Positions 23,682 through 33,090 of a stretch of DNA of 64,000 bases are shown piece by piece. The position numbers were made by a program, and so were the translations under genes. The stretch is from contig NZ_WPZO01000003.1 of NCBI RefSeq assembly GCF_013031355.1, positions 124,001-188,000 of the forward strand, in the 5' to 3' direction. The DNA comes from Ruegeria arenilitoris. GTDB lineage: Bacteria > Pseudomonadota > Alphaproteobacteria > Rhodobacterales > Rhodobacteraceae. How positions within the stretch are numbered: position 1 is the stretch's first letter; the number at the start of each line of letters is the position of its first letter. The notes beneath the pieces are model-generated. The model was not told where the DNA came from, did no database searches, and worked only from the letters and a program-made list of their open reading frames with translations.

Positions 23682-25210
23682 TTTTGAGCCCTCACTTCCT
23701 CTGCCGCCCGCGCCTTCAATTCCTTGCGGATCACCTTCCCTGTCACCGTCATCGGCAGCTCCTCCAGAAACGCCACCTCGCGCGGATAGGAATACTGCGC
23801 CAAACGGTCCTTGACCCAGTCCTGCAACTCCGCGCCTGACGCCTCCGCCCCCGGTTTCAACACCACATAGGCCTTGACGATCTCGGTCCGCAGCGGGTCA
23901 GGTTTACCGACCACGCCGACCGTCGCCACTGCAGGGTGGGTCAGCAGGCAATCCTCGATCTCTGCCGGGCCAATGCGGTAGCCGGCCGAGGTAATCACGT
24001 CGTCATCGCGGCCGACGAAGCGCAGATAGTCGGCCTCCCACACGCCGCGGTCGCCGGTGATCAGCCAATCGCCACGGAACTTTTCAGCGGTCGCATCGGG
24101 GCGGTTCCAGTATTCCAGCAGCATCGAGGCCGAGCCGCGCCGGATGGCCACGTCGCCCTCCTCGCTGGTCGGGTTGCCGCTTTCGTCGATCACCGCGACC
24201 TCATGCCCCGGCACCGGCTTGCCAATACAGCCGGGACGCACCGGGAAATCCTCGGCGCAGGAGGACACGACCATGTTGCATTCGGTCTGGCCGTAGAATT
24301 CGTTGATCGTCAGACCGAACGCCTTTTGCCCCCAGGCCAGCATCTCAGCGCCCAATGGCTCACCACCTGACGCAACCGAACGCAGGCCAGGGATGCTCTG
24401 ATCCGCTGCCTTCAGCATCCGCAGAGCCGTAGGCGGGAAGAACACGTTGCGCACACCGCCGCGCGCGATCACATCGGCGCAGGCTTCGGGGGTGAACTTA
24501 TCAAGCCGCGCCGCGACCACCGGAATGCCTAGCGCCAAACCGGGCATCAACACGTCGAACAAACCTCCGATCCAGGCCCAATCAGCGGGCGTCCACAGGC
24601 AGTCGCCCTCACGCAGGTGGTTGTGGCTGATCGACACGCCCGGCAGGTGACCGGTCAGAACCCGATGCCCGTGCAAGGCCCCCTTGGGGCTGCCGGTGGT
24701 GCCCGAGGTATAGATCAACACCGCCGGGTCCTCGGGGCCGGTTTCGGCAAAAAGCAGCGGTTCGTCGGACGGCGCGATCTGATCAACCCGGATCGGCTGC
24801 GCCAAATCGCCGAGCAATGCGGCACCGTCACCATCCGTCAGCACCACCTTCGCCCCAGCGTCGCCCACCCGAGAGGCCAGAGCGTCATGTTTGAACAGCT
24901 TGAACAGCGGCACCGAAATCGCGCCGAGTTTCCAGATCGCCAGATGGGCCGCCGCACACCACGGCGACTGACTGAGCAGCACGCCGACGCGATCGCCAGG
25001 CTGCACCTGTTTCTGCAACGTCCGCGCGATCCCATCGGTCATACGTCCAAGCTGGCCATACGTGACGATGTCCCGCGCCCCTGCTGTCAGATCAATGATG
25101 GCGATACTGTCACTGGGATGGGTCAGGCACTGCCGCGCCATGTTGAGCCGATCCGGAATGTCCCAGCCCCCCGCTTCCCGCATACCCGGTATGACACTAA
25201 TGGGATGCAT
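23678..25210 (-). CDS. AMP-dependent acyl-CoA synthetase
   Basis: This 510-residue member of the ANL adenylating family activates a carboxylic acid with ATP and CoA. All core motifs are present: the P-loop YTSGTTGSPKGA, the YGQTECN motif, ITGDRGVWEADYLRFVGRDDD, and the C-terminal catalytic lysine in PMTVTGKVIRKEL. The substrate is not given by sequence. In this cluster acetoacetate (product of HMG-CoA lyase) or isovalerate would make sense. It heads the minus-strand block and is divergent from ompW. The ATG at 25210 is used; MREAGGWD nine codons later is an alternative. Confidence 0.9.
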   Translation of the reverse strand: MHPISVIPGMREAGGWDIPDRLNMARQCLTHPSDSIAIIDLTAGARDIVTYGQLGRMTDGIARTLQKQVQPGDRVGVLLSQSPWCAAAHLAIWKLGAISVPLFKLFKHDALASRVGDAGAKVVLTDGDGAALLGDLAQPIRVDQIAPSDEPLLFAETGPEDPAVLIYTSGTTGSPKGALHGHRVLTGHLPGVSISHNHLREGDCLWTPADWAWIGGLFDVLMPGLALGIPVVAARLDKFTPEACADVIARGGVRNVFFPPTALRMLKAADQSIPGLRSVASGGEPLGAEMLAWGQKAFGLTINEFYGQTECNMVVSSCAEDFPVRPGCIGKPVPGHEVAVIDESGNPTSEEGDVAIRRGSASMLLEYWNRPDATAEKFRGDWLITGDRGVWEADYLRFVGRDDDVITSAGYRIGPAEIEDCLLTHPAVATVGVVGKPDPLRTEIVKAYVVLKPGAEASGAELQDWVKDRLAQYSYPREVAFLEELPMTVTGKVIRKELKARAAEEVRAQN

Positions 25211-25274
25211 GCTCGAAAACCCTTGTTTTCATGACATTTTCAGACCGGGTACCCGCCTCGGATCCTACCGGAAT

Positions 25275-25288
25275 TTGATGCAGATCAG
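25275..25288 (+). promoter_or_regulatory. FNR/FnrL-like box upstream of ompW
   Basis: The sequence TTGATGCAGATCAG matches the FNR consensus TTGAT-N4-ATCAA at nine of ten defined positions. It lies 58 bases before the ompW ATG, where it could act as an activator site, and about 65 bases before the divergent ligase gene. ompW-type genes are known FNR targets in enterobacteria. Regulation here is inferred. Confidence 0.6.
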
Positions 25289-25346
25289 AGTTTACCTTGC
25301 CCCTGCTCGGCAAAACCAACCCATCAACAAATTCAAAGGCCATAAA

Positions 25347-25952
25347 ATGACCAAAACACTCGCCGCATTGACACTCTCCACCGCGCTTGTCGCGCTTGCC
25401 GCCCCAGCAATGGCCCAGAACCAAGGTGACTGGACCCTGGGTATCGGTGTTGGCTACCTTGACCCGAAATCCGACAACGGCACCCTGGCTGGCGCGAAAG
25501 CCACCATCGACTCGGATACTCGCCCGATCTTCACCGCTGAATACTTCATCCAGGACAACCTGGGTATCGAACTGCTGGCCGCCACCCCGTTCAGCCATGA
25601 CGTCACGCTGGCAGGCAGCATCGACGCAGGTTCCGTCAAGCACCTGCCGCCCACCCTGTCGCTGAACTACCACTTCCCGACCAACAGCGCCTGGAAACCC
25701 TATGTCGGCGCCGGTATCAACTACACCATCTTCTTCGATGAAAAGTCGGCCCTGGGTGATCTGGAACTGGACAACTCGGTCGGTATCGCGCTGCAAGCCG
25801 GTCTGGACTACATGGTCACCGAAAGAGGCGCCGTTCGTCTGAACGTCCGCTGGTTCGACATCGAGTCGGACGTCAAACTGAACGGTACCGACATCGGCAC
25901 CGCCGATATTGATCCTTGGCTGGTCGGCGTATCCTACGTCCATAGCTTCTGA
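25347..25952 (+). CDS. ompW: OmpW family outer membrane beta-barrel protein
   Basis: This 201-residue protein has a signal peptide (MTKTLAALTLSTALVALAAPAMA, cleavage after residue 23) and then beta-barrel strands: GDWTLGIGVGYLDPKSD, FTAEYFIQDNLGIELLAATPF, LSLNYHFPTNSAWKPYVGAG. The C-terminus ends in an aromatic residue (VGVSYVHSF), as expected for Bam recognition. OmpW barrels form narrow hydrophobic channels in the outer membrane. It is the only plus-strand gene within the leucine cluster, with its own FNR-like site and terminator, so it is a separate unit. Confidence 0.93.
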   Translation: MTKTLAALTLSTALVALAAPAMAQNQGDWTLGIGVGYLDPKSDNGTLAGAKATIDSDTRPIFTAEYFIQDNLGIELLAATPFSHDVTLAGSIDAGSVKHLPPTLSLNYHFPTNSAWKPYVGAGINYTIFFDEKSALGDLELDNSVGIALQAGLDYMVTERGAVRLNVRWFDIESDVKLNGTDIGTADIDPWLVGVSYVHSF

Positions 25953-25963
25953 TCCTTTGAAAG

Positions 25964-26000
25964 AACGCCCCACAGTTCCCTCGTATGTGGGGCGTTTTTT
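25964..26000 (+). terminator. intrinsic terminator of ompW
   Basis: A perfect 11-base stem (AACGCCCCACA / TGTGGGGCGTT) with an 11-base loop is followed by a run of T. It lies 12 bases after the ompW stop and just before the convergent end of the dehydrogenase gene. Confidence 0.92.
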
Positions 26001-26002
26001 CA

Positions 26003-27166
26003 TCACAGCATTTCGCTCATCAACTCACGCCCGATCAGCATCCGGCGGATTTCGCTGGTCCCCGCGCCGATCTCCATCAGCTTGGCATCGCGGAAAATTC
26101 GGCTGACCGCTGAATCCGACAGGAACCCGGCCCCACCCATCGCTTGCACCGCCTGATGCGCCTGCGCCATCGCCTGTTCCGAGGCGTAAAGACAGCATGC
26201 CGCCGCGTCCTGACGGGTCACGTCCCCCCGGTCACAAGCCTTGGCAACCTCATACACATAAGCCCGCGCGGAATTCATCGCGGTGTACATGTCGGCGATC
26301 TTGCCCTGCATCAGTTGAAAGCTGCCGATGGGTTTGCCGAACTGCTTGCGCTCAGCCAGATAGGGCATGATCTCGTCCAGACACGCCGCCATGATGCCCG
26401 TCCCGATCCCGGCCAGAACAACGCGCTCATAGTCCAGACCGGACATCAAAACCGCGACACCCTTACCCTCTTCGCCCAGAACGTTTTCGAACGGCACTTC
26501 GACGTCTTCGAAAATTAGCTCGGCTGTGTTCGATCCACGCATACCCAGCTTGTCAAAATGGGGCGAGGTCGAAAACCCCTTCATCTCTTTCTCGATCAGA
26601 AACGCCGTGATCCCTTTTGACCCCGCCTCCGGGTCCGTCTTGGCGTAGACGACCAGAGTATCCGCATCCGGCCCGTTGGTGATCCAGTACTTGTTGCCGT
26701 TGAGCCGGTAGTGATCGTTGCGCTTTTCTGCACGCAGCTTCATCGAAACCACATCGGATCCAGCCGACGCCTCGGACATCGCCAAAGCACCCACATGGTC
26801 GCCTGAGATCAGGCGCGGAAGATACTTCGCCCTCTGCTCATCAGTACCGTTCAGCTTGATCTGATTGACACACAGGTTTGAATGCGCCCCATAAGACAGC
26901 GAAACCGAGGCCGAGGCCCGTGCGACTTCCTCCACCGCAACGGTATGAGCAAGGTACGACATCCCCGCCCCGCCGTATTCCTCGGGCACGGTGATCCCGA
27001 GCATCCCCAGATCGCCCATCTCTTTCCACAATTCATTGGGAAAAGCATTGGACTTGTCGACCTCGGCCGCGATCGGCTTGACCCGATCCTGAGCCCAGCG
27101 ATGCACCATCTCGCGCAGGGCGTTCACGTCTTCGCCCAGATCAAATTGCATTGTGGCCGAGAACAT
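26003..27166 (-). CDS. isovaleryl-CoA dehydrogenase
   Basis: This 387-residue FAD acyl-CoA dehydrogenase is probably the leucine-pathway enzyme making 3-methylcrotonyl-CoA. The catalytic base in isovaleryl-CoA dehydrogenases sits in a helix LDxERxVLAG; here Glu247 in [12 protein letters not shown] occupies that place, which separates it from medium- and short-chain enzymes. Other family segments are [14 protein letters not shown] and [18 protein letters not shown]. The ATG at 27166 ([13 protein letters not shown]) has AAGGAGGAG upstream; a longer frame is not supported. It is separated from the rest of the leucine genes by ompW and the AMP-ligase. Confidence 0.93.
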   Translation of the reverse strand: MFSATMQFDLGEDVNALREMVHRWAQDRVKPIAAEVDKSNAFPNELWKEMGDLGMLGITVPEEYGGAGMSYLAHTVAVEEVARASASVSLSYGAHSNLCVNQIKLNGTDEQRAKYLPRLISGDHVGALAMSEASAGSDVVSMKLRAEKRNDHYRLNGNKYWITNGPDADTLVVYAKTDPEAGSKGITAFLIEKEMKGFSTSPHFDKLGMRGSNTAELIFEDVEVPFENVLGEEGKGVAVLMSGLDYERVVLAGIGTGIMAACLDEIMPYLAERKQFGKPIGSFQLMQGKIADMYTAMNSARAYVYEVAKACDRGDVTRQDAAACCLYASEQAMAQAHQAVQAMGGAGFLSDSAVSRIFRDAKLMEIGAGTSEIRRMLIGRELMSEML

Positions 27167-27271
27167 ACGCGATCTCCTCCTTCGCATAAATGAACACATG
27201 TTCAATAAACTGATAGCAGCCGGATTACATCTGGTCAACGACCCTGATCGACACGATCACTCAAAACGCAT

Positions 27272-27322
27272 ACAGCCGCCCCAAAGGGCGGCTGTCAAAA
27301 AGAGCGTGCACCGCAGGTGCAC
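27272..27322 (-). terminator. tandem hairpins after the DegT gene, likely terminator
   Basis: Reading on the minus strand after the DegT stop, a 7-base stem (GTGCACC, loop of three) is followed by a perfect 10-base GC-rich stem (27272-27281 with 27286-27295, four-base loop) and then a partly T-rich stretch. Together they probably end the transcript before the isovaleryl-CoA dehydrogenase promoter. Confidence 0.6.
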
Positions 27323-27331
27323 TCAATTGGA

Positions 27332-28522
27332 TCAGGATTGATAGACCGCGCCGACCTCGGACCGGATGATACGCGCGATCAGGCGGCAATCCTCTAGCGA
27401 AAAGGTCAGAGGCACTCGCATGTCCATGATACCGGCCAGTATGCGATCACTGGCCGGCATTGGCACGCTGTCCGCATAACGCCAACTGTCATAGCGAGAG
27501 GTAAACCCGCTCGGCTCGGCCCCGCCGAACCATTTGAGCTCCACCCCACGCGCCGCACAGCGACGGATCACCTCGGCAATGCGCTCCGGCGACCAGTCGA
27601 GCAACAGGAACTGGATCGACGATCCGACATAGGTTTCCTCTTCGGGGCGTTCGACGATGGTCAGGCCCGGCGTTCCGCGCAGCCCCGCCGCAATCTCATC
27701 GTAGCGTTCGTTCCAACGCTGAACCTGCCGGTCCAGATCGCGCAATTGCGGGCGCAGAATTGCCGCACGCAGGTTGTCCATACGGCCGGATACGTTCGGA
27801 GTGGTGTATTTTATCCGCTCAAAAACTTCAGGGCCCGGCGCGGCAAGGTGGCGCTCATAAAGCATATAGGACCCCGAAAGCATCGTCGCCTTGGCCGCCA
27901 GTTCTTCGTCATCGGTGATCAGCAGCCCGCCTTCACCAGAATTGACGTGCTTATAGGTCTGACAGGAATAGCACCCGATTGCCCCCTGCCGCCCCGAAAG
28001 CTGCCCGCGCCATGCCGCCCCCATCGTGTGGGCGCAATCCTCGATCACGATAACACCAGCTGCATCGCACATTTGCATCAACCGATCCATGTCGCACAAA
28101 TGCCCGCGCATATGGCTGAGCATCAGGACCTTCGCCTGATCCAGCTTGGCCTCAAGGTCATCCAGATCAAGGGTCAGGCTCTCAGTCACACCCACAAAGA
28201 TCGGCCGCGCCCCGACCGAGGCAATCGCCCCCGGCACCGGGGCCAGCGTGAAGGCATTCGTCAGCACAGGATCGCCCGGCTCTACGCCAACCGCCCGCAG
28301 CGCCGTCGCCAATGCATAGCCGCCGGAGGACACCGCCAGACAATATTTGGCGCCCATCTGCGCCGCGAATTCCAGCTCCAACAACGCAGTTTCGCCCAGC
28401 TCTCCGGGGACGACGTTGTAACGGTGCAGACGCCCGTGGCGCAGGACGGCCATCGCGGCCTCGATCGCCTCTTCGGGGATGGGTTCCTGCTGGGTAAAGC
28501 TGCCAGTGAATGTCTCGGTCAT
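27332..28522 (-). CDS. DegT/DnrJ/EryC1-type PLP-dependent aminotransferase-family protein
   Basis: This is a 396-residue PLP enzyme of the sugar-aminotransferase family. The Schiff-base lysine is Lys191 in SCQTYKHVNSGEGG, and the aspartate and histidine of the cofactor pocket are in VIEDCAHTMGA. Members usually aminate nucleotide sugars; some have other roles. No sugar-biosynthesis genes adjoin it apart from glmU/glmS on the other strand, so the substrate is unknown. The ATG at 28522 (MTETFTGSF) is chosen over one seven codons earlier. Neither has a strong ribosome site. Confidence 0.87.
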   Translation of the reverse strand: MTETFTGSFTQQEPIPEEAIEAAMAVLRHGRLHRYNVVPGELGETALLELEFAAQMGAKYCLAVSSGGYALATALRAVGVEPGDPVLTNAFTLAPVPGAIASVGARPIFVGVTESLTLDLDDLEAKLDQAKVLMLSHMRGHLCDMDRLMQMCDAAGVIVIEDCAHTMGAAWRGQLSGRQGAIGCYSCQTYKHVNSGEGGLLITDDEELAAKATMLSGSYMLYERHLAAPGPEVFERIKYTTPNVSGRMDNLRAAILRPQLRDLDRQVQRWNERYDEIAAGLRGTPGLTIVERPEEETYVGSSIQFLLLDWSPERIAEVIRRCAARGVELKWFGGAEPSGFTSRYDSWRYADSVPMPASDRILAGIMDMRVPLTFSLEDCRLIARIIRSEVGAVYQS

Positions 28523-28561
28523 AGGCTTTTTCTGATGCTGCATGGGTTGAGGGTCAAGAGA

Positions 28562-29233
28562 TCACGCCGCCGCACCGATCAGCCCTTCGACCACCGAATG
28601 CAGATCGTCGAAGTGATGCAGCAAGGCCTCAGGTTCCAGCGCGGCCATGTCATCGCCGGACGGGCCGAATGTGACAAGAACCGAGGGCACACCAGCCGCG
28701 CGGGCGGTGTTACGGTCAGTATCGGAGTCTCCGATCAGCACGCACAAATCCGGATGTCCGCCCGCTCGACGCGCAGCCTCGCGCAGCGGTTCCGGATCCG
28801 GCTTGCGCACCGACAACGTGTCGGCCCCGACCAAAGAGGCGAACGCATCGCGCACACCCATTTGGGTCAGCAACTGATGCGCCAATGCTTCGGGCTTGTT
28901 GGTGCAGATACCCACACCATATCCGGCCGACCGCAATACCTCGACCGCATCCAGCGCGCCGGGATAGAACTGCGTGTGGGTATCAATGGCCTGCGAATAC
29001 GCCTCGAGCAGGGTCGGATAATAGGCGTGAACCATATCTTCGTCATAGGCCCCGACCCTCTTGAGCCCATGCGTCAACATCATCCGCCCGCCCCGCAACG
29101 CAACCGCCGCGTCCTGCCCGTGCACCAGTACATCGCCATGCCCCATCTGGCGAAAACAGTGGTTCGCCGCAGCCAGCAGATCGCCCGACGTATCGGCCAG
29201 AGTTCCGTCCAGATCGAAGATAACCGTTCGCAT
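28562..29233 (-). CDS. HAD-superfamily hydrolase, phosphoglycolate phosphatase-like
   Basis: This is a 223-residue haloacid-dehalogenase phosphatase. Motif I is FDLDGTLADTSGDLL with nucleophile Asp7 and Asp9. A helical cap follows, motif II is in GICTNKPEALAHQLL, motif III is the lysine of RKPDPEPLREA, and motif IV is LIGDSDTDRNTAR. The pattern resembles Gph, which removes 2-phosphoglycolate, but close relatives use other phosphates. The ATG at 29233 has AGGAGG upstream. It is divergent from glmU and precedes the DegT gene by about 40 bases. Confidence 0.88.
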   Translation of the reverse strand: MRTVIFDLDGTLADTSGDLLAAANHCFRQMGHGDVLVHGQDAAVALRGGRMMLTHGLKRVGAYDEDMVHAYYPTLLEAYSQAIDTHTQFYPGALDAVEVLRSAGYGVGICTNKPEALAHQLLTQMGVRDAFASLVGADTLSVRKPDPEPLREAARRAGGHPDLCVLIGDSDTDRNTARAAGVPSVLVTFGPSGDDMAALEPEALLHHFDDLHSVVEGLIGAAA

Positions 29234-29367
29234 CGTGCCTCCTGCTTCGGCGGTTTTTTGCCGTGTCCTGTTGCAAACGGCAATCTTGTTTGATGGCTGA
29301 ACCGCTTGCGCCTTTGACCTCAGCGGATAAAACGGACGGCAACAAAACACAAAGAGAAATCGATTTC

Positions 29368-30720
29368 ATGAGCACTGCCCTTGTCATCCTTGCCGCCGGA
29401 AAAGGCACCAGGATGCATTCGGATACCCCCAAGGTTCTGCACCCCATCGCCCAGACTCCGATGCTGGTCCACGCCATGCGCGCCGGTGCCGTGCTGTCGC
29501 CCGAGCGCACCGTGATCGTCACCGGACACGAGGCCGAGACCGTGGCAAAGGTTGCCGCGGACGAGGACGAGACCGCGCAGATCGCAGTTCAGGAAGAACA
29601 ACTGGGCACAGCCCATGCCGTCGCACAGGCCCACGACGCGCTGAAGGGGTTCGAAGGCGATGTGGTGGTTCTCTATGGAGACACGCCATTTCTGCAGTCT
29701 GACACGCTGGAGCGCATGATCGCAGCCCGGACGAACAACGATCTGGTCATACTGGGCTTCGAAGCCGCCGACCCCGCGCGTTATGGCCGCCTGGTCATGA
29801 ATGGCGACAGCCTGGAACGGATCGTCGAGTTCAAAGACGCCTCGGGTCAGGAACGCGCCATAACCTTTTGCAATTCTGGCCTTTTGGCGTGTGACGCAAA
29901 CACACTATTCTCCCTGATCGATGCAGTGGAAAACGACAACGCAGCAGGCGAATATTACCTGACCGACGTGGTTGAAATCGCCCGCAACCGCAATCTGAAA
30001 GTCACCGCCGTCGCCTGTGACGAAGCGCAGACGCTGGGCGTGAACTCGCGCGCGGATCTGGCTGCGGCGGACGCCGTGTTTCAGGCCAAAGCACGTGCCA
30101 CTCTGCTGGAGCTGGGCGTCACCCTGATGGCCCCCGAAACCGTCTATCTGGCCGCCGACACCGTAATCGGCCGTGATACAGTGATCGAGCCCAACGTGGT
30201 CTTCGGCCCCGGTGTCACAGTTGAAAGCGGCGCAACGATCCGGGCATTTTCGCATCTGGAGGGTTGCCATGTCAGCCGTGGCGCCATCGTCGGCCCTTAT
30301 GCCCGCCTGCGCCCCGGTGCAGAGTTGGCGGAAAACACCCGCATCGGCAATTTTGTCGAGATCAAGAACGCTGAAATCGCCGAAGGCGCCAAGGTCAACC
30401 ACCTCAGCTATATCGGCGATGCGTCGGTCGGTGCTGCCACGAATATCGGCGCGGGTACGATCACCTGCAACTATGACGGCGTGATGAAGCACCGCACCAC
30501 GATTGGCCAGAATGTCTTTATCGGCTCGAACACCATGCTGGTTGCACCGGTCACGCTGGGGGACGGCGCGATGACGGCAACTGGAACCGTTGTAACTCGT
30601 GACGTGGAACCCGATGCGTTGGCCGTGGCCCGCGCCAAGCAGGACAACAAGCCGGGTTATGCACGTAAATTGTTTGACATGTTGAAGGCGAAGAAGGCTC
30701 GCCGCGACAAAGGAGCCTGA
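29368..30720 (+). CDS. glmU: bifunctional UDP-N-acetylglucosamine pyrophosphorylase / glucosamine-1-phosphate N-acetyltransferase
   Basis: This 450-residue cytoplasmic enzyme makes UDP-GlcNAc for peptidoglycan and lipid A. The N-terminal uridyltransferase domain carries LAAGKGTRMHSDTPKVLHP, and the C-terminal half is a left-handed beta-helix of hexapeptide repeats with the acetyltransferase site near NHLSYIGDASVGAATNIGAG. The ATG at 29368 gives the standard length; the frame extends upstream but without family similarity. It is followed after two bases by glmS, so both consecutive amino-sugar steps are in one operon. Confidence 0.97.
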   Translation: MSTALVILAAGKGTRMHSDTPKVLHPIAQTPMLVHAMRAGAVLSPERTVIVTGHEAETVAKVAADEDETAQIAVQEEQLGTAHAVAQAHDALKGFEGDVVVLYGDTPFLQSDTLERMIAARTNNDLVILGFEAADPARYGRLVMNGDSLERIVEFKDASGQERAITFCNSGLLACDANTLFSLIDAVENDNAAGEYYLTDVVEIARNRNLKVTAVACDEAQTLGVNSRADLAAADAVFQAKARATLLELGVTLMAPETVYLAADTVIGRDTVIEPNVVFGPGVTVESGATIRAFSHLEGCHVSRGAIVGPYARLRPGAELAENTRIGNFVEIKNAEIAEGAKVNHLSYIGDASVGAATNIGAGTITCNYDGVMKHRTTIGQNVFIGSNTMLVAPVTLGDGAMTATGTVVTRDVEPDALAVARAKQDNKPGYARKLFDMLKAKKARRDKGA

Positions 30721-30722
30721 TC

Positions 30723-32543
30723 ATGTGTGGAATCGTAGGTGTTCTGGGCGAACACGAAGCCGCGCCCATTCTGGTCGAAGCCCTGAAACGGTTGGAATAC
30801 CGCGGCTATGACAGTGCGGGTATTGCCACGGTCAATAACGGCGCGCTTGGGCGTCGCCGGGCGGTGGGTAAGCTGGTCAACCTCAGCGATCTGCTGGTGC
30901 ATGACCCGCTGCCGGGCAAATCCGGCATCGGGCATACCCGATGGGCCACGCACGGAGCGCCCTCGGTCAACAACGCGCACCCCCACCAAGCCGGTCCGGT
31001 AGCCGTGGTACATAACGGCATCGTCGAGAATTACCGCGAGTTGCGGGCGGAACTGGCCGAACATGGCGTGGATTTCGTGACCGAAACCGACACCGAAACC
31101 GTTGCCCTGATGGCCGAGCACTACCTGAATACCGGCCTGTCCCCGGTGGACGCTGCCTTCCAGACCATCGACCGCCTGAAGGGCGCGTTTGCGCTGGCCT
31201 TCCTGTTCGACGGACAGGACGATCTGATCGTTGCGGCCCGCAAGGGCTCGCCCCTGGCAATCGGACATGGCGTGGGCGAAATGTTCGTGGGCTCGGACGC
31301 GATAGCGCTGGCGCCGCTGACCGACCGCATCACCTATCTTGAGGAAGGCGACCGCGCGGTGCTGACCCGCACTTCGCTTGAGATCCGCAACGAGGCCGGA
31401 GAGCTGGCCAACCGCGAGACCCGCCAGATCAAGCTGGATCAGACGCGGGCCGACAAGGCCGGTCACAAGCACTTTATGGCCAAGGAAATCGCCGAGCAGC
31501 CCGTGGTAGTGGCCGAGGCGATCCGATCCTACCTTCCCACCGGAGGGGATGAGGTGGTTCTTCCGGGTGAGCTGGACTTCACCAAGCTCGACCGTCTGAC
31601 CATGGTTGCCTGTGGCACCGCCTTCTATGCCTGCCTGACCGCGAAATACTGGTTCGAACAGCTGGCCAAGTTGCCTGTTGAGGTCGATATCGCCAGCGAG
31701 TTCCGCTATCGCGAACCTCCGATCCCGGACCGGACGGCGGCGCTGTTCGTCAGCCAGTCGGGTGAAACCGCCGACACGCTGGCCGCGCTGCGCTATTGCG
31801 AAGGTAAGGCCGACAAGATCGTGTCGGTGGTCAATGTGCCCGAAAGCTCGATCGCACGGGAGAGTGATCTCGCCCTGCCCATCCACGCTGGGGTCGAAAT
31901 CGGCGTGGCCTCGACCAAGGCATTTACCTGCCAGCTGAGCGTGTTGCTGATGCTGGCTCTGAAAGCTGCTGCGGATCGGGGAACGCTGAGCGACGAAGAA
32001 CTGGCCGATCACGCCGCCGCGCTGCGCGGGCTGCCGACGGCGTTGGGCACGGCTCTGGATCAGAACCGCGCCATAAAGAAATCCGCCCAGCGCCTATCCG
32101 AGGCCCGCGACGTGCTGTTTCTGGGCCGCGGCCTGATGTACCCTTTGGCGATGGAGGGCGCGCTGAAACTGAAGGAAATCAGCTACATCCACGCCGAAGG
32201 TTATGCGTCGGGTGAGCTGAAGCACGGCCCCATCGCCCTGATCGACAAGCATATGCCGGTAGTCGTCATGGCACCGCGGGATACCGTCTTCGACAAGACC
32301 GTCTCGAACATGCAGGAAGTCATGGCGCGCAAGGGTAAGGTCATCCTGGTCTCGGACGATGACGGTATTGCCGAGGCCAAAGACGGCGTCTGGAGCACTA
32401 TCCGTATGCCCCACATCCACCCCAGCCTTGCCCCGATCCTGTACTCGGTCCCGGCGCAACTTCTGGCCTATCACACGGCGGTGGCAAAGGGCACGGATGT
32501 GGACCAGCCGCGCAATCTGGCTAAATCCGTCACGGTGGAGTGA
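30723..32543 (+). CDS. glmS: glutamine-fructose-6-phosphate aminotransferase (isomerizing)
   Basis: This 606-residue enzyme forms glucosamine-6-phosphate from fructose-6-phosphate and glutamine. MCGIVGVLG places the nucleophile Cys at position 2 after Met removal. The glutaminase domain contains GIGHTRWATHGAPS, and two SIS sugar-isomerase domains follow (SQSGETADTLAALR, GVASTKAFTCQ). The C-terminus LAKSVTVE is canonical. It is the second gene of the glmUS operon, which continues into the PNPOx-like gene. Confidence 0.97.
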   Translation: MCGIVGVLGEHEAAPILVEALKRLEYRGYDSAGIATVNNGALGRRRAVGKLVNLSDLLVHDPLPGKSGIGHTRWATHGAPSVNNAHPHQAGPVAVVHNGIVENYRELRAELAEHGVDFVTETDTETVALMAEHYLNTGLSPVDAAFQTIDRLKGAFALAFLFDGQDDLIVAARKGSPLAIGHGVGEMFVGSDAIALAPLTDRITYLEEGDRAVLTRTSLEIRNEAGELANRETRQIKLDQTRADKAGHKHFMAKEIAEQPVVVAEAIRSYLPTGGDEVVLPGELDFTKLDRLTMVACGTAFYACLTAKYWFEQLAKLPVEVDIASEFRYREPPIPDRTAALFVSQSGETADTLAALRYCEGKADKIVSVVNVPESSIARESDLALPIHAGVEIGVASTKAFTCQLSVLLMLALKAAADRGTLSDEELADHAAALRGLPTALGTALDQNRAIKKSAQRLSEARDVLFLGRGLMYPLAMEGALKLKEISYIHAEGYASGELKHGPIALIDKHMPVVVMAPRDTVFDKTVSNMQEVMARKGKVILVSDDDGIAEAKDGVWSTIRMPHIHPSLAPILYSVPAQLLAYHTAVAKGTDVDQPRNLAKSVTVE

Positions 32544-32546
32544 AGC

Positions 32547-33086
32547 ATGGCCAAGCAATTCCCGGAACTGGATGACGCCCAGCGCAAGTTCATTGAAGAT
32601 CAGCATATCTTTTTCGTCGGCACCGCCGCACCTGACGGGCGGGTGAATATCTCGCCCAAGGGAATGGACTCGCTGCGCATTCTGGGCCCGAACCGGATTG
32701 TCTGGATGAACCTGACCGGCAGTGGCAATGAAACCGCTGGGCATTTGCTGGAAACTGACCGCATGACGCTGATGTGGTGTTCCTTCACCACGCGGCCCCT
32801 GATCCTGCGCACCTATGGGACCGCGCGCACCTTGCATGTCGGGGATTCAGGCTGGGACGACTTGGCTGACCTGTTCCCCGATCACCGCAGCGCACGGCAG
32901 ATCTATGATCTGGACATTGATCTGGTTCAGACCTCCTGCGGTTATGCTGTGCCATTCATGGAGTATCAGTCCGACCGGGACACCATGCAGAAATGGGTCG
33001 ACGGCAAATCGGATGACGACATCCGCGCCTATTGGGTGGAAAAGAACCAACAGACCATCGACGGCAAACCGACCCGCGCAAACTAA
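32547..33086 (+). CDS. pyridoxamine 5'-phosphate oxidase-family flavoprotein-like protein
   Basis: This 179-residue protein has a split-barrel flavin-binding fold typical of the PNPOx-like superfamily: HIFFVGTAAPDGRVNISPKGMD, then RIVWMNLTGSGNETAGHL and LMWCSFTTRPLILRTYGTAR. Such proteins bind FMN, F420 or haem; true PdxH is unlikely because its signature segments are missing. The gene starts three bases after glmS and is probably co-transcribed. The function is unknown. Confidence 0.85.
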   Translation: MAKQFPELDDAQRKFIEDQHIFFVGTAAPDGRVNISPKGMDSLRILGPNRIVWMNLTGSGNETAGHLLETDRMTLMWCSFTTRPLILRTYGTARTLHVGDSGWDDLADLFPDHRSARQIYDLDIDLVQTSCGYAVPFMEYQSDRDTMQKWVDGKSDDDIRAYWVEKNQQTIDGKPTRAN

Positions 33087-33090
33087 TTCG

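Noticed and set aside
25213..25228. Short inverted repeat GAAAAC/GTTTTC overlapping the ligase gene leader
   Set aside because: Only six base pairs, A/T-rich, and easily expected by chance; not counted as a site.
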